In this document: in pieces, positions 10,201 to 18,892 of the stretch
Layout: each line of letters begins with the position of its first letter
How positions within the stretch are numbered: position 1 is the stretch's first letter
Assembly (NCBI GenBank): GCA_016125275.1
Contig: WGMB01000016.1
Location: forward strand, 54,449 to 118,448
Reading direction: 5' to 3'
DNA from: Acidobacteriota bacterium
GTDB lineage: Bacteria > Acidobacteriota > Terriglobia > Bryobacterales > UBA6623
DNA length: 64,000 nucleotides
Position numbers and translations under genes: made by a program
The notes under the pieces: model-generated
Database searches by the model: none
The model's input: the letters and a program-made list of their open reading frames with translations, nothing else
What the model was told of the DNA's origin: nothing

Positions 10201-13200
10201 TCCTGAGCGGTAGCGGTCACCAACTCGAGATCACCTTCTCCGAACCCATTGAAGAAACGACTCTCACCAATCAACTGTTCCTCTTGTCCGACGGCGAGTT
10301 GTTGTGGAAGAGCTTGAGATCATTGGGCGATGGGCGGCGCTACACTCTCGACCTGCCTGGGGAGAGCGGGGCCGTCGACAGGGTCGTCGATATCATCATT
10401 GGGCCTAACGTCCAAGACCTATACGGCAACCCTCTCGGCCAGCGGCGGACGCACCGCATCGTCATTCAAGCGGCCCCACAGTCCGGCCTCGACGACTGGC
10501 AACAAACCAGCTACTCGGCCGTCAAGGACGTGCGGCCCGTCGCAGGTTCGACCGGAATCCAGAGCGACGCGACCGTGACGCTCATAGCCGACGCTCCGAT
10601 CTTGCCGCAATCCCTGGACGGCAACCTACTGGTATCGGAGAACGGCGTTCTGATCGAGGGCGCGATCGTCACCCGTGGTCACGGTCAGATCGCCGAGTTT
10701 CGTCCGGCCTCCCCTTTTCAGCCCGGGGCCCTCGTGCGGGTCTTTCTTCGGAATCTCCTCCAGGCTCCGGATGGAGGGACCTTCGGCCTGCGTGAATCTG
10801 AATACTTCACCGTCGCTGGAGGCGACGAGCCATTCGAACTCCTCGGGTTCTTCCCGGACAACGCCACGGTCGGCAAGACGGCCAGGCCCCGCGTCTACTT
10901 CAGCAAGCCGCTCCTACCCGCGAGCCTGAGCTCGATCACCATCTCTGACTTCACGGGTTCGGGCGCCGCTATCGCCACTGCTCACTTGGTGGAGGGCGGG
11001 CGTGCTGTGGAAGTGCGGCCCATCGGCGAGTTCCAGCCAGACGGCCTTTACTCCGTCTCGGTCCCGACGACCGTCCGCAGCGCGAGCGGCGAACTGTTGT
11101 CCAGCGCGCGGTACTTCTACTTCCAAGCGGACGGGTCGGTCGACACCACGCCGCCGGCAGCGATCTCGATGTCGCCTTTCGCCGGATCCGTGAACGTTCC
11201 CCTCAACGCCCACATCAGAGTCGCTTATCCCGCAAGCGATGTCGACCCGTGGTCCATCCGCAAGGAGAGCCTACGCTTGGAGGCGCTCGGGCACAACTGG
11301 CCGATCGGCAAGGTCACCCACGAGAGCGGTCAGACCTTCGATTTCGTGCCGCTCGAGGCGTTGCAGGAAGGCGCCGTCTACACAGCGACGCTATCTGGCG
11401 CCAGAGACTCCTCCGGCAACGTCGCTCAGCCGCTGACCTGGACGTTCCAAGCCGGTTCTCGACCGGACTTCAGGCCGCCTGAGTCTCGCTACAGGCCATA
11501 CAGCGGCCTCGCCCCTGACTCCACCATCGTGATCCCGACGAACGAGCCTCTCGATCCGACGACGCTGCCGAGCGCTGTAGTGTGGCCGTCGTCCAGAAGC
11601 GAGCGAGTCGCAGGCGAGTTCACTCTCTCGTCTGACGGAACTGCGATTCTGTTCACCCCCGACCAGCCCTTCCAGGTGGGAACGAGCTACGACATCTACA
11701 GTCTCACGATCCAAGACCAGGCCGGAAACTCATACCACGGCGATCGGAGCTTCAGCGTGGGGTTCGAGCCAGACCTAACCGGTCCCACCGTCACCCAAAC
11801 GTCGGTCCCGGAGGGGGCCCAGAACGTAAGCCTCTTCGCGCGCATCGAATTTACGCTCAGCGAGACGCCGGACCCGCAGTCCGTGGGAGCGTCAACGGTG
11901 CGCTTGCTCCGCGGGGGAACCGAGTTGCCTGTCTCTGCTGACGTCGAAAGCGGCGCCAGCAAGATCACCGTGGGCTGCAAATGCGCGCTCGAGCCGGGCG
12001 CGAGCTACACCATCGAGATACACGGAGTTCGCGATTTCGCTGGGAACTCAATCTTCCCTGCGTTCGTGCTGCACTTTACAACGCGGCCCGTCTATGACTT
12101 TTCGGCCCCGACGTTCTCGTACAACATTGGCGGCTTCAATGGCATGTTCCGCAACGTGGTCGCCAAGGTTCGCGCCAGCGAGCTGCTCAACCCGGCAACG
12201 GTGAATCCGAACACGATCTACTACCGGGTGGACTACGAGCCTTGGCCGAGCGCCGTGACCTGGGACGCCACGGAGAAGATCATCCGCATCTCTCCGCTGC
12301 AACCGCTTCCCGCAGGCTCTTCGGTAGAGGTCGTTGTCACATCCGGCGTCGAAGACCTGTATGGGAACTATGGCTACCAAAGTACTGCAACCTTTTCGAC
12401 CGGCTCGGCCTTGGACGACGTCGACCCGCCGGTCATAACCGCCGTCAATCCGCCGGACGGCGCGATGAACGTCTCCGTCGATACTCCGATCTGGGTGCAG
12501 TTCAGTGAAAACTTTGATCCGTTCTCAGGAGGCCAGCCGGGGTATCGTTTGCTAGGGCCGGGCGGCATCGAGACGTCGATCAGCAATGGCCTTCTGCCGG
12601 ATACGGCCTACACGATTTCGGTCCCAGCGGAAGGGACCGACTTCGCGGACTTGCCCTTTGCTGGCGCCCAGTTCACCTTCACGACAGGCAACGCATCCAC
12701 GACGGATACGACGCCGCCGCGGGAGCTCAGCTTCTCTCCTGCCCCCGATGCGGTGGATGTGCCGCTGGACGCTGTGCTGGAGGTCGTCTTCAACGAGCCG
12801 GTCGTCATGACGACGACCTTCTCGCGCTGGACGGGCTGGGTCTGGTCCCCAGTCGAATTGATACGTTTGCCAACCGTCGATCAGACCCGCGCTCTTCTAC
12901 AGCCCACGGAGCCGCTTCGGCCAGACTCTCGCTACCGGTTCTACTACAGCGCTCGAGACCTTGCGGGAAACTACTCGGCCGGCTCGAGCAGGCCCTATGA
13001 GTTCCACACGACTCCGGACTCTCCCGATGACGTACCGCCCCGCGTGCTCTCCGTCAATCCGCCGGACAATGCAACGGGCGTCGTCATTTCGGAGATCATG
13101 CTGGAGCTCTCTGAGCCCATCCAGTCAGCCACCGTCCGGCAGGGCGTGGAAGTATTCCAGGATGGCGCAACGCGCAGCTTCAGCTACTCGTACGCGGAAG

Positions 13201-15236
13201 GGGGAACGACGCTGTACCTGCGACCGTCGCTGCCGACCACAAGCATCGTCACCGTCGCTGTTTCTCCCGGGCTACTGGACTACGCGGGCAATCCGGCCGA
13301 ACCGTTCGTCAGTCGCTACGAACCCGCTCCCGTCTCTTCTGTTGCTCGGGGCATAATCTCGGCCGTACGCCCAACGGGCGGCTCGGTCGGCGTGTCGAGC
13401 GCCTTCACGTTCTCGGTGTACTTGTCGCAGCCGATCGACCCCTCGACGGCGGCGGCGGCCGTCCGAGCGTCGGAAGACGGCGTGCTGATCGGAGGTTCCG
13501 TGGCGGTCTCGGCTAACCATCAGATCCTGCTGTTCACTCCCGACAGACCCTATGCCGCTGGATCGTCCGTACGACTCTTCATCGACCAGGCCACTCTCCG
13601 ACGGGAATCGGGCGAGCCCTTTGGATCCTACATGTGGGCCTCGCAGTGCAAGGTGAAGGATGCGGAGTTCCGGCTCGTGTCGGGATCTCCCCTCACGCCC
13701 CGGCCGCGGAATACCGAGCTCACCTTCCGTTTCAGCGCCCCACTGGATCCGGCCTCGGTCGGAGCGGACTCCGTCCAACTCCGAGAGCAGAACCCGGCGC
13801 CGCTGACTTGGACGGTCTCCGCGGATGGACTGGAGTTGCGCGTGAAGCCGGTGCAATCGCTCGCCCCGCAAACAAGCTATCAGGTCTACCTGGGCGCTCT
13901 CCGGTCTCTGGACGGCCAGGAACTGGAACCACAGCTGAATTTCTACTTCTCTACGACCGACGAGCTTGCGACGCTCGCGCCGGCCGGCAGAGTCAGTCCG
14001 AGCGACGGCCTCGGCGAGGTAGGCGTCAATGCGCTCGTCCTGGCAATCTTCGACGGTCCCATCGAGCCGGCTACCGTCAACGAGCAGACCGTATATTTGA
14101 TGCGCGGTTCCGAGATCATCCGCCCGTCGGCCATCGAAGTCTCCAACTCCTACGCAAAGAGCCGGCGGACGTTCGTGATCACGCCGGAAGCGCCGCTCGC
14201 GCCTTCGTCCGACTACCAGGTCGTGCTGGATGGCGTGCGGGACTTGGCAGGCAACCCCTCCCCTCCGGCTTCCGCCACTTTCCGAACCGGGACGGGAGCC
14301 GATTTGACAGGCCCTCAGCTCCTCGCATTTTCACCGCAGGGCGTCAGCGCACCGCGCAATACGACAATCGTCCTGCGGTTTGACGAACCGATCAATCCAT
14401 TGACGGCCGAGCCCAGCGCCCTGATTCCTTACGTAGCGAGCCCCTCGTTCTCCGCGCTCCAGGACCCGGATGGACGCACCGTCTACCTCGTGCCCGACGC
14501 TCCTCTCGATGCGAACTCGACCGTCAGCGTCTGGTTGGAAGGCCGGATTCGCGATATGTCCGGCAATCTAGTCAGGTCGTATAACAGCCATGTCGGGATC
14601 TCCATTACAGACGAGATCGATACTACGCCGCCGACATTGACGTTCTCCCAGCCCGCGGACGGAGCGACGAACATCCCCATCAACGCAGGCATCGTGCTTG
14701 GATTCGACAGCCCCTTGGAAAGCAGCAGCTTGACGGACACAAATTTTCGGATTGAAAAGAACGGAGCGAGCATCCCGATCCGGGTCCGAGTTCTCAACGG
14801 CGGACAGACCGTCCTGCTGACTCCGGCCGCACTGTTCGATCCACTGACCACGTACTCTTGGACTGTCGAAAAGATGGTGGACCTGGCCGGCAATACCGGG
14901 ATTTCGGGCTGGTCTGGCTCGTTCACGACCGGCTCCGCCGCCGTGCACACGGCGCCGACCCTGGTGGACTCAACGCCGACGACCGGGGCGGTCGGGATCG
15001 ATCGGGACACACCTTGGATTCTGACTTTCGATGCGCCTATCAATCCCGCCTCGCTGTCGGTGCGCCCCAACCCTAGCGTTCCTACCGAGACCGAGGTGTC
15101 TCGAGATGGGAAAGTGGTGACCATTCGACCGGAGAGCCTGTGGCCGGCGCAGACCGACCTGCAATTGGTCGTGGACTACGAGGGATTGACGAACGCTTCG
15201 AGCCAGATCACGGTGACCGCCACGACGGGGCCCTGA
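7245..15236 (+). CDS. Giant secreted protein: FG-GAP-like propeller plus about 22 Ig-like (Big_5/SbsA) modules
   Basis: A 2663-residue protein with a signal-like N-terminus (basic MRVLFRNITWRP, then a hydrophobic stretch to about residue 30). Residues 45-328 hold about six FG-GAP-like repeats built on 'GDWNGDG..(D/E)VGVY..G.WFLD..GN..WDGG'. From about residue 330 to the end run about 22 modules of roughly 105 residues. Each starts with a 'D-x-TPP-x-(I/V)-x-S-x-x-P-x-(D/N)-G-(A/S)-x-(N/G)-(V/I)P' type strand, has 'FSEPIDPAT' in the middle, and closes on 'FTTG'; these match bacterial Ig-like domains of the Big_5/SbsA type. No LPxTG, transmembrane anchor or type IX sorting domain is visible at the end (ITVTATTGP). 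Codon use looks less G/C-rich at third positions than in the neighbours. Possible role: adhesin or surface fibre. The ATG at 7245 follows a G-run that may serve as ribosome site. Confidence 0.85.
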   Translation: MRVLFRNITWRPIASSVLIVLSAVAAGPTAGPRPKTAASGPSSIGVYDGGRWRLDFNGDGWFQPSTDRDFGLGWPGAQHFVGDWNGDGADEVGVYAAGFWFLDLDGNGVWDGGLQDRLFAFGWAGATPVIGDWNGDGTTDVGVFANGYWFLDADGNRVWDGGVNDLSFPFGWLGVKPLVGDWDGDGRDQVGVFNQGIWLLDYDGNALWDGGNVDRIFGWGWDGVQVVIGDWNGDGRDKAGVYNNGSWFLDTNGDAFWDGGVQDQVISLGWPQAVPVVGDWNGDGRDKIGVYSGGNWFLDQNGNGLWETGQDAVRPFGATGEPVVGRWTAPTTDLSIYPSDGARDVPTAARVILTLTAPVDAASVTAASVQVRRAGAPVAAALVVSPDGRFISVRPGALQQDSAYDIVVNGLRSRGGQAVPSAHATFQTGATADVRFELVRSATKDLPTTGSLYVGLSDRADPATMSAASFYLEDGLTRQTYPISCSLEPDWLSIKCVHPQAFPVKSALTLRAVGFESIHGRTANFYWRFETGFEPDNDQAPRILDIFPPDGSTNVPSVTSLPNGIEWGVRFDEPVAVDWPPPDISVTRDGAPVDFLVFQFSDALDELLIRPVQGSSWAPSANYTITVRKAFDLSGQPTASGATATFTTAPADTSNLPVPVFRSSGAGSRIPLNSRFFFNVDGPSWNQASVGTDRVQLQGPHGSVPLELLWETPGRFWMTPTSLLEPNAAYSLSFGPFFAQNGKRYESGFSFTTGATTDMLPPRVTGVLPPDGSQGIPTNQPIQLEFSETISPLSQSPVRVERADGELIPGTFSTYLDGPTIYLGTLLPNEQYRFTVDSFVDRAGNLVEPFQATFTTGSSTKPTDNTPPTLQSAIPANRSSGVSLTPTLHLEFSEPIDPRTFDTFYLRTSGIYTPFDLTPLDNGRILEFRPRVPLEPGRAYSLVSYGLQDWSGNRATFLAYYFTTVAGAIDNTPPTILSITPPDGSILSGSGHQLEITFSEPIEETTLTNQLFLLSDGELLWKSLRSLGDGRRYTLDLPGESGAVDRVVDIIIGPNVQDLYGNPLGQRRTHRIVIQAAPQSGLDDWQQTSYSAVKDVRPVAGSTGIQSDATVTLIADAPILPQSLDGNLLVSENGVLIEGAIVTRGHGQIAEFRPASPFQPGALVRVFLRNLLQAPDGGTFGLRESEYFTVAGGDEPFELLGFFPDNATVGKTARPRVYFSKPLLPASLSSITISDFTGSGAAIATAHLVEGGRAVEVRPIGEFQPDGLYSVSVPTTVRSASGELLSSARYFYFQADGSVDTTPPAAISMSPFAGSVNVPLNAHIRVAYPASDVDPWSIRKESLRLEALGHNWPIGKVTHESGQTFDFVPLEALQEGAVYTATLSGARDSSGNVAQPLTWTFQAGSRPDFRPPESRYRPYSGLAPDSTIVIPTNEPLDPTTLPSAVVWPSSRSERVAGEFTLSSDGTAILFTPDQPFQVGTSYDIYSLTIQDQAGNSYHGDRSFSVGFEPDLTGPTVTQTSVPEGAQNVSLFARIEFTLSETPDPQSVGASTVRLLRGGTELPVSADVESGASKITVGCKCALEPGASYTIEIHGVRDFAGNSIFPAFVLHFTTRPVYDFSAPTFSYNIGGFNGMFRNVVAKVRASELLNPATVNPNTIYYRVDYEPWPSAVTWDATEKIIRISPLQPLPAGSSVEVVVTSGVEDLYGNYGYQSTATFSTGSALDDVDPPVITAVNPPDGAMNVSVDTPIWVQFSENFDPFSGGQPGYRLLGPGGIETSISNGLLPDTAYTISVPAEGTDFADLPFAGAQFTFTTGNASTTDTTPPRELSFSPAPDAVDVPLDAVLEVVFNEPVVMTTTFSRWTGWVWSPVELIRLPTVDQTRALLQPTEPLRPDSRYRFYYSARDLAGNYSAGSSRPYEFHTTPDSPDDVPPRVLSVNPPDNATGVVISEIMLELSEPIQSATVRQGVEVFQDGATRSFSYSYAEGGTTLYLRPSLPTTSIVTVAVSPGLLDYAGNPAEPFVSRYEPAPVSSVARGIISAVRPTGGSVGVSSAFTFSVYLSQPIDPSTAAAAVRASEDGVLIGGSVAVSANHQILLFTPDRPYAAGSSVRLFIDQATLRRESGEPFGSYMWASQCKVKDAEFRLVSGSPLTPRPRNTELTFRFSAPLDPASVGADSVQLREQNPAPLTWTVSADGLELRVKPVQSLAPQTSYQVYLGALRSLDGQELEPQLNFYFSTTDELATLAPAGRVSPSDGLGEVGVNALVLAIFDGPIEPATVNEQTVYLMRGSEIIRPSAIEVSNSYAKSRRTFVITPEAPLAPSSDYQVVLDGVRDLAGNPSPPASATFRTGTGADLTGPQLLAFSPQGVSAPRNTTIVLRFDEPINPLTAEPSALIPYVASPSFSALQDPDGRTVYLVPDAPLDANSTVSVWLEGRIRDMSGNLVRSYNSHVGISITDEIDTTPPTLTFSQPADGATNIPINAGIVLGFDSPLESSSLTDTNFRIEKNGASIPIRVRVLNGGQTVLLTPAALFDPLTTYSWTVEKMVDLAGNTGISGWSGSFTTGSAAVHTAPTLVDSTPTTGAVGIDRDTPWILTFDAPINPASLSVRPNPSVPTETEVSRDGKVVTIRPESLWPAQTDLQLVVDYEGLTNASSQITVTATTGP
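7377..8229 (+). repeat. Tandem FG-GAP-like repeats encoding a small propeller
   Basis: Five complete units of about 46 codons plus one split unit. The array opens with the second half of a unit (IGVYDGGRWRLDFNGDGW) and ends with the first half of one (VVGRWTAP). The halves could pair to close the ring, as in the 'velcro' closure of beta-propellers. The DxDG-like loops (NGDG, DLDGNG) look able to bind calcium. Confidence 0.7.
8230..15233 (+). repeat. Array of about 22 divergent Ig-like modules
   Basis: Module boundaries were counted from the recurring '(F/Y)xTG...D-x-TPP' junction. Module 14 (near 12420-12710) is clearly shorter than the others, and modules 2, 4, 8, 9 and 18 lack the TPP opening. 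The modules have diverged enough that long DNA repeats are not obvious. Confidence 0.7.
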
Positions 15237-15275
15237 GCAGCGGATCAAATGGCGGTCATCAGCGGAGCTCAGGCG

Positions 15276-16166
15276 CTAAGCGTCAGGCCAAACGAGCGAG
15301 CGGTGCACTTGCGTGCCGGCCCAGGCCCCGTCCCCGACCGCTAGCGAGAGGGAATGGGGAACGCGCGCCACGTCTCCGCAAGCGAAGACTCCCCGGATGG
15401 AGGTCTGTTTCGCCGGATCCGTCGCAATCTGCAGGCCCATCGGCGTTTCGCTGAGCGTGCACCCGATCTGCTCGGCGATCGGGCTGGCCGGAACGCAGCG
15501 CGGCGCGGTGAACAACCCAACAAACGACAAGCGCCTGCCGTCGGCGAGCGCCACGTCCGCCCGCCCTTCGATCCGCTCGATCAAGGCGTCTTCGATCGTC
15601 ACGCGGCGGGCTTCGAGCGGCTTCCTCTCTTCCGAGTCGAGCTCCACGGCTGCGTTGGTCAAGAACGTCGTCTCGCCCCATTCCGACAAGAGCTCGGCTT
15701 GATGAACCGACGTCGGACCCGTCGCGATCACGCCGATCCGGCCTCGGCCGAGCTCGTAGCCGTGGCAGTACGGACAGTGAAAGACCGTCTTGCCCCAGCG
15801 CTCGGCAAGCCCGACGACCTCGGGCAGCACGTCCCGAACCCCTGTAGCGAAAAGCAGCCGTCGGCCGCGATGCGCGAGTCCGTCGGCCATCGTCACGGTA
15901 AAGGCGTCTCGCTCGCCCGCTGCGGCCACGGCCAGCCCTGCCTCCCACTGCAGCGTCGGATAGGCCTCGAGCTGCCGGCGCGCGGTGTCTGCGATGTCTC
16001 CCGGAGCGGCCCCGTCCTGTCCGAGAAAACCGTGGGAATGGCTGGTAGAGCGATTGCGGCGCTCGCCGGCGTCGATCACCAGCACGGATCGGCGCGCCCG
16101 AAGCAGCTGTAGAGCGGCGGCCATTCCGGAGTAGCCGCCCCCGACGACGATCACATCATGTTGCAT
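15276..16166 (-). CDS. NAD(P)/FAD-dependent thioredoxin-reductase-like oxidoreductase
   Basis: A 296-residue cytoplasmic flavoprotein of the low-molecular-weight thioredoxin reductase superfamily. It has an N-terminal FAD Rossmann motif (VVGGGYSGMAAA, residues 7-18), the redox pair CPYC (C131, C134) inside FHCPYCHGYE, a degenerate second dinucleotide motif (GVIATGPTSVHQAE), and the closing FAD motif (GVFACGDVA). About 296 residues is typical for this subgroup, which includes proteins distinct from true TrxB. The physiological disulfide substrate cannot be inferred; no thioredoxin gene is adjacent. It converges on the giant surface-protein gene with 39 bp between. Confidence 0.88.
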   Translation of the reverse strand: MQHDVIVVGGGYSGMAAALQLLRARRSVLVIDAGERRNRSTSHSHGFLGQDGAAPGDIADTARRQLEAYPTLQWEAGLAVAAAGERDAFTVTMADGLAHRGRRLLFATGVRDVLPEVVGLAERWGKTVFHCPYCHGYELGRGRIGVIATGPTSVHQAELLSEWGETTFLTNAAVELDSEERKPLEARRVTIEDALIERIEGRADVALADGRRLSFVGLFTAPRCVPASPIAEQIGCTLSETPMGLQIATDPAKQTSIRGVFACGDVARVPHSLSLAVGDGAWAGTQVHRSLVWPDA

Positions 16167-16407
16167 GTTTAGACTTTCGTGGCCGCCAGTGGGCGGCTCA
16201 AGGCCAACCCCTTAGGATGACAATCGACGAGCCGCTTGCCAAACCCCCAACAACAGCCGGTGAGCAGCCGACGTAGGGAGAGCGAAGAACGCCGGATCGG
16301 AAAGGGGGGCCCGCTAGAGGGGTTGCCTGCGAAAGTTCGAAGCGGGTGCGGAAGTCCCAAGCAGAACTCCCAATCGCTTGGACAGGGCTGTAACTGGGGG
16401 GAAGGAA

Positions 16408-16484
16408 TGGTCGGGGCGCCGAGATTCGAACTCGGGACCTCTTGCTCCCGAAGCAAGCGCGCTACCAGGCTGCGCTACGCCCCG
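16408..16484 (-). tRNA. tRNA-Pro (anticodon CGG)
   Basis: A 77-nt cloverleaf on the minus strand. The acceptor stem pairs 16478-16484 with 16412-16418, and ACCA is encoded at 16411-16408. The anticodon stem CTTGC/GCAAG encloses TTCGGGA, giving anticodon CGG; the T-loop is GTTCGAATC. The D-arm is the same as in the GGG tRNA-Pro at 2058. Confidence 0.97.
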
Positions 16485-16530
16485 ACAAGGTCGCAATTCG
16501 TCCAGTATAGCGCAGTTTTCGGCGTTTTGG

Positions 16531-16968
16531 TTAGCGCCACTTGGCCCCCGCTTCATGCAGGTAGCTCACCAGGTCGCGGTGGCCCGAACGCGCCGCAAAA
16601 TCCATCGGCCCCAGCCGCTCCTTGGGGTGCGTCAGGTTGACGTCCGCGCCGGCCTCCACCAGGGCTTTCACTACGTCGCCAAAGCCCCTGTCCGCCGCCA
16701 GGATCAGCGGTGTGGAGCCGTCGTACTGGCGGGCGTTCACGTCCGCGCCGGCGGCGATCAGGATGCGGACGACTTCCAGGCGCCCGCCGTGAGCCGCCCA
16801 GGTCAGGGCCGTGTCGTCGGCGTCGTCGCGCGCGTCGACCTTCACGCCGCGCTCCAGAAACGCGCGAATCGTCGCCGCGTCGCCCGCCTTCGCCGCCTCG
16901 AACCAAGCCGGGTCCGTGTACCGGCCCAACACCTTGAGGATCGTCTTCTGTACGCTTCGAGCTGCCAA
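16531..16968 (-). CDS. Ankyrin-repeat protein
   Basis: A 145-residue cytoplasmic protein made of about four ankyrin repeats. Recognisable units are 'DDTALTWAAHGGRLEVVRILIAAGADVNARQ', 'GSTPLILAADRGFGDVVKALVEAGADVN' and 'GPMDFAARSGHRDLVSYLHEAGA', cited in pieces here. It should act as a protein-binding scaffold; the partner is unknown. The start is taken as TTG at 16968 because the frame has no earlier ATG and a TAACCT hexamer lies 5 nt upstream. It is divergent from the rhodanese gene, with 57 bp between the two start codons. Confidence 0.8.
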   Translation of the reverse strand: MAARSVQKTILKVLGRYTDPAWFEAAKAGDAATIRAFLERGVKVDARDDADDTALTWAAHGGRLEVVRILIAAGADVNARQYDGSTPLILAADRGFGDVVKALVEAGADVNLTHPKERLGPMDFAARSGHRDLVSYLHEAGAKWR

Positions 16969-16973
16969 ATTCC

Positions 16974-16979
16974 AGGTTA
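16974..16979 (-). promoter_or_regulatory. -10-like hexamer TAACCT upstream of the ankyrin gene
   Basis: TAACCT on the minus strand, 5 nt before the TTG at 16968. It fits the TAnnnT-plus-start pattern seen at other genes here. Weak on its own. Confidence 0.3.
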
Positions 16980-17012
16980 GCAGCCGATCGACACTAGAAT
17001 GGGAGCAGGCTC

Positions 17013-17017
17013 AGGAG
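17013..17017 (+). promoter_or_regulatory. Shine-Dalgarno AGGAG that decides the rhodanese start
   Basis: AGGAG lies 8 nt before the ATG at 17026. This favours that ATG over the in-frame ATG at 16999, which has no ribosome site. A TAGAAT at 16995-17000 could be the matching -10 box. Confidence 0.6.
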
Positions 17018-17025
17018 CCGTTCCC

Positions 17026-17394
17026 ATGACCCATTCCGAAGGTTTCCTCCGCATCGTTGACGACGCCAAGTCCCGCATCAAGGAGTGCACCGTCGAGGAC
17101 GTGCAAAAGTATCGCCAAGCCGGCTCTGACTTCGTGCTCGTCGACGTCCGCGAGGATCGCGAGTGGAACGCGGCTCACGCAGCCGACTCCATCCACCTGG
17201 GCAAGGGCGTGATCGAGCGCGACGTCGAGGCCACGATCCCCGATCACTCCCGCAAGATCGTGCTCTACTGCGGCGGCGGCTACCGCTCCGCGCTGGCCGC
17301 CGACGCGCTGCAGCAGATGGGCTACACCGACGTCTACTCGCTGGCCGGCGGCTGGCGGGCCTGGAACGACGCAGGCATGCCCATCGAATCCTGA
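17026..17394 (+). CDS. Single-domain rhodanese-like sulfurtransferase
   Basis: A 122-residue cytoplasmic protein with one rhodanese fold. It has the CH2A-like DVREDREWNAAHAADSIHLG segment and the active-site loop YCGGGYRS, with the catalytic cysteine near residue 83, then LAGGWRAWNDAGMP at the end. It probably transfers sulfane sulfur to thiols or cyanide; the in vivo acceptor is unknown. The start at 17026 is chosen because of the AGGAG ribosome site. The upstream in-frame ATG would add only a poorly conserved MGAGSGAVP. The sulfatase gene follows 39 bp downstream, so a shared sulfur theme is possible but unproven. Confidence 0.9.
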   Translation: MTHSEGFLRIVDDAKSRIKECTVEDVQKYRQAGSDFVLVDVREDREWNAAHAADSIHLGKGVIERDVEATIPDHSRKIVLYCGGGYRSALAADALQQMGYTDVYSLAGGWRAWNDAGMPIES

Positions 17395-17433
17395 TATCCT
17401 TCTTCCGCGACGGCCACGACCGCCGTTCCGATC

Positions 17434-18852
17434 ATGCGGCCCCTCCTGCTCCTCTTCTTCCTCGCGCTGACCTCGTCGGCGGCCCCCCGTCCCAACGTCG
17501 TGCTGGTGTTGGCGGACGACCAAGGCTGGGGAGAGACCGGCTACCACGGCCACCCGCGGCTCCGGACGCCCGTCCTGGACGAGATGGCCGCCTCCGGGCT
17601 CCGCTTCAACCGCTTCTATTCGGCCGCGCCGAACTGTTCGCCCACCCGGGCCTCGATCTTGACCGGCCGGCACCCCAACCGCTCCGGGGTCTTCGCGCCG
17701 AATCACTCGACCCGGCCCGAAGAGATCACCATCGCGCAGATCCTCCGCCGGGCCGGCTATCGCACCGGCCACTTCGGCAAGTGGCACGTCGGCGCCGTCA
17801 AGGCGGCGTCGCCCACCAACCCCGCCCACATGGGCTACGAGGAGTACCTCGCCCACGACAACTTCTTTGAGATGAACCCGCCGCTGAGCCGCAACGGCGC
17901 CGATCCGACGATCATCCAGGGCGAGAGCTCGCAGATTTGCGTCGACGCCGCCGTCGAGTTCCTGCGCAAGGTCCGCGTCGAAGGCGACGCCCCCTTCTTT
18001 GTCACGCTCTGGTTCGGCTCGCCCCACAGCCCCTACAGCGGCCTGCCGGACGACGTGGCGCTCTACGCCGACGAGCCGGGCAAGGATCTGCGCCGCCGCT
18101 TTGCCGAGATCACCGCCATGGACCGCGCCATCGGACGCTTCCGCGAAGCTCTGCGCGAGATGGGCGAGGCCGACGATACCCTGCTCTGGTACACGTCGGA
18201 CAACGGAGTCACCATCGAAGGCGTTCCCGAAGACCAGCGCGGCGGCCTGTTCAATGGCGTCTGGCGCGGCCACAAGGGCGATCTCTACGAGGGCGGCCTG
18301 CGCGTTCCGGCCATCATCGAGTGGCCCGCGGTCGTCGCCGAGCCGCGCTCCACCGACGTTCCGGCCGTGACCACGGACATGTTCGCCACGCTGCTCGGCC
18401 TGCTGGAGCTGCGGCATCCCGATCCGGACCGCCCGCTCGACGGCTGGGACCTTTCGCCGGTGATTCGCGGCGAAGCCGTCGCCGAGCGCCCCTCGCCCAT
18501 CGGCTTCTGGCGCTACGACAAGGCTTCCGAGACCGGCAACGAGCGCTGGATGGACGCCGAGCTCACCCACGGCACCACGCCGACGACCCGGAATCCCGGC
18601 ATCGACTTCGTCAACTACAAACACCCGGTGGCCAAGACCGAGGACTTCGGCGGCGTGGCCGCCTGGACCGGCAACCGCTACAAGCTCGTCCGCTTCGGCA
18701 GCAAGCCCCCGGAGCTCTACGACCTGCTCGCCGACCCCGCCGAGACCACGAACCTCGCCGCCAAGCAGCCCGAGCGCGTCCGCTCGATGCTCCAACAGTT
18801 GACGGACTGGCAGCGCTCGGTGGAAGTCAGCCTCACCGGCGCGGACTACTAG
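17434..18852 (+). CDS. Secreted sulfatase (alkaline-phosphatase superfamily)
   Basis: A 472-residue enzyme expected to hydrolyse sulfate esters outside the cytoplasm. A signal peptide (MRPLLLLFFLALTSSAA) leads into the metal-binding NVVLVLADDQGWG. The sulfatase signature CSPTR holds C68, which would be converted to formylglycine; TGRHP follows. A second metal region appears as LWYTSDNG. The C-terminal ELYDLLADPAETTNLA is the standard sulfatase tail. Length fits the family. The propeller-PHP protein gene lies 56 bp downstream in the same direction, so they may act on the same extracellular polymer. The formylglycine-generating enzyme is not in the window. Confidence 0.93.
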   Translation: MRPLLLLFFLALTSSAAPRPNVVLVLADDQGWGETGYHGHPRLRTPVLDEMAASGLRFNRFYSAAPNCSPTRASILTGRHPNRSGVFAPNHSTRPEEITIAQILRRAGYRTGHFGKWHVGAVKAASPTNPAHMGYEEYLAHDNFFEMNPPLSRNGADPTIIQGESSQICVDAAVEFLRKVRVEGDAPFFVTLWFGSPHSPYSGLPDDVALYADEPGKDLRRRFAEITAMDRAIGRFREALREMGEADDTLLWYTSDNGVTIEGVPEDQRGGLFNGVWRGHKGDLYEGGLRVPAIIEWPAVVAEPRSTDVPAVTTDMFATLLGLLELRHPDPDRPLDGWDLSPVIRGEAVAERPSPIGFWRYDKASETGNERWMDAELTHGTTPTTRNPGIDFVNYKHPVAKTEDFGGVAAWTGNRYKLVRFGSKPPELYDLLADPAETTNLAAKQPERVRSMLQQLTDWQRSVEVSLTGADY

Positions 18853-18892
18853 CGGCCCGCCGCCCCGCTGGACGCGACCCGTCCCGACCGCG

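Noticed and set aside
8230..15233. Possible CRISPR or DNA-level tandem repeat array
   Set aside because: The repetition is at protein level (divergent Ig-like modules) and in frame; there are no short identical repeats with regular spacers.
2295..15236. Whether the glycan/giant-protein region is an integrated element using the tRNA-Pro at 2058
   Set aside because: No integrase, no duplicated tRNA 3' end was seen downstream, and no other mobile genes are inside. The related tRNA-Pro at 16408 is a complete, different isoacceptor on the other strand.
17011..18795. Open frame of 594 codons opposite the rhodanese and sulfatase genes
   Set aside because: It crosses two well-supported plus-strand genes with clear signatures, and its own translation has no recognisable domain.
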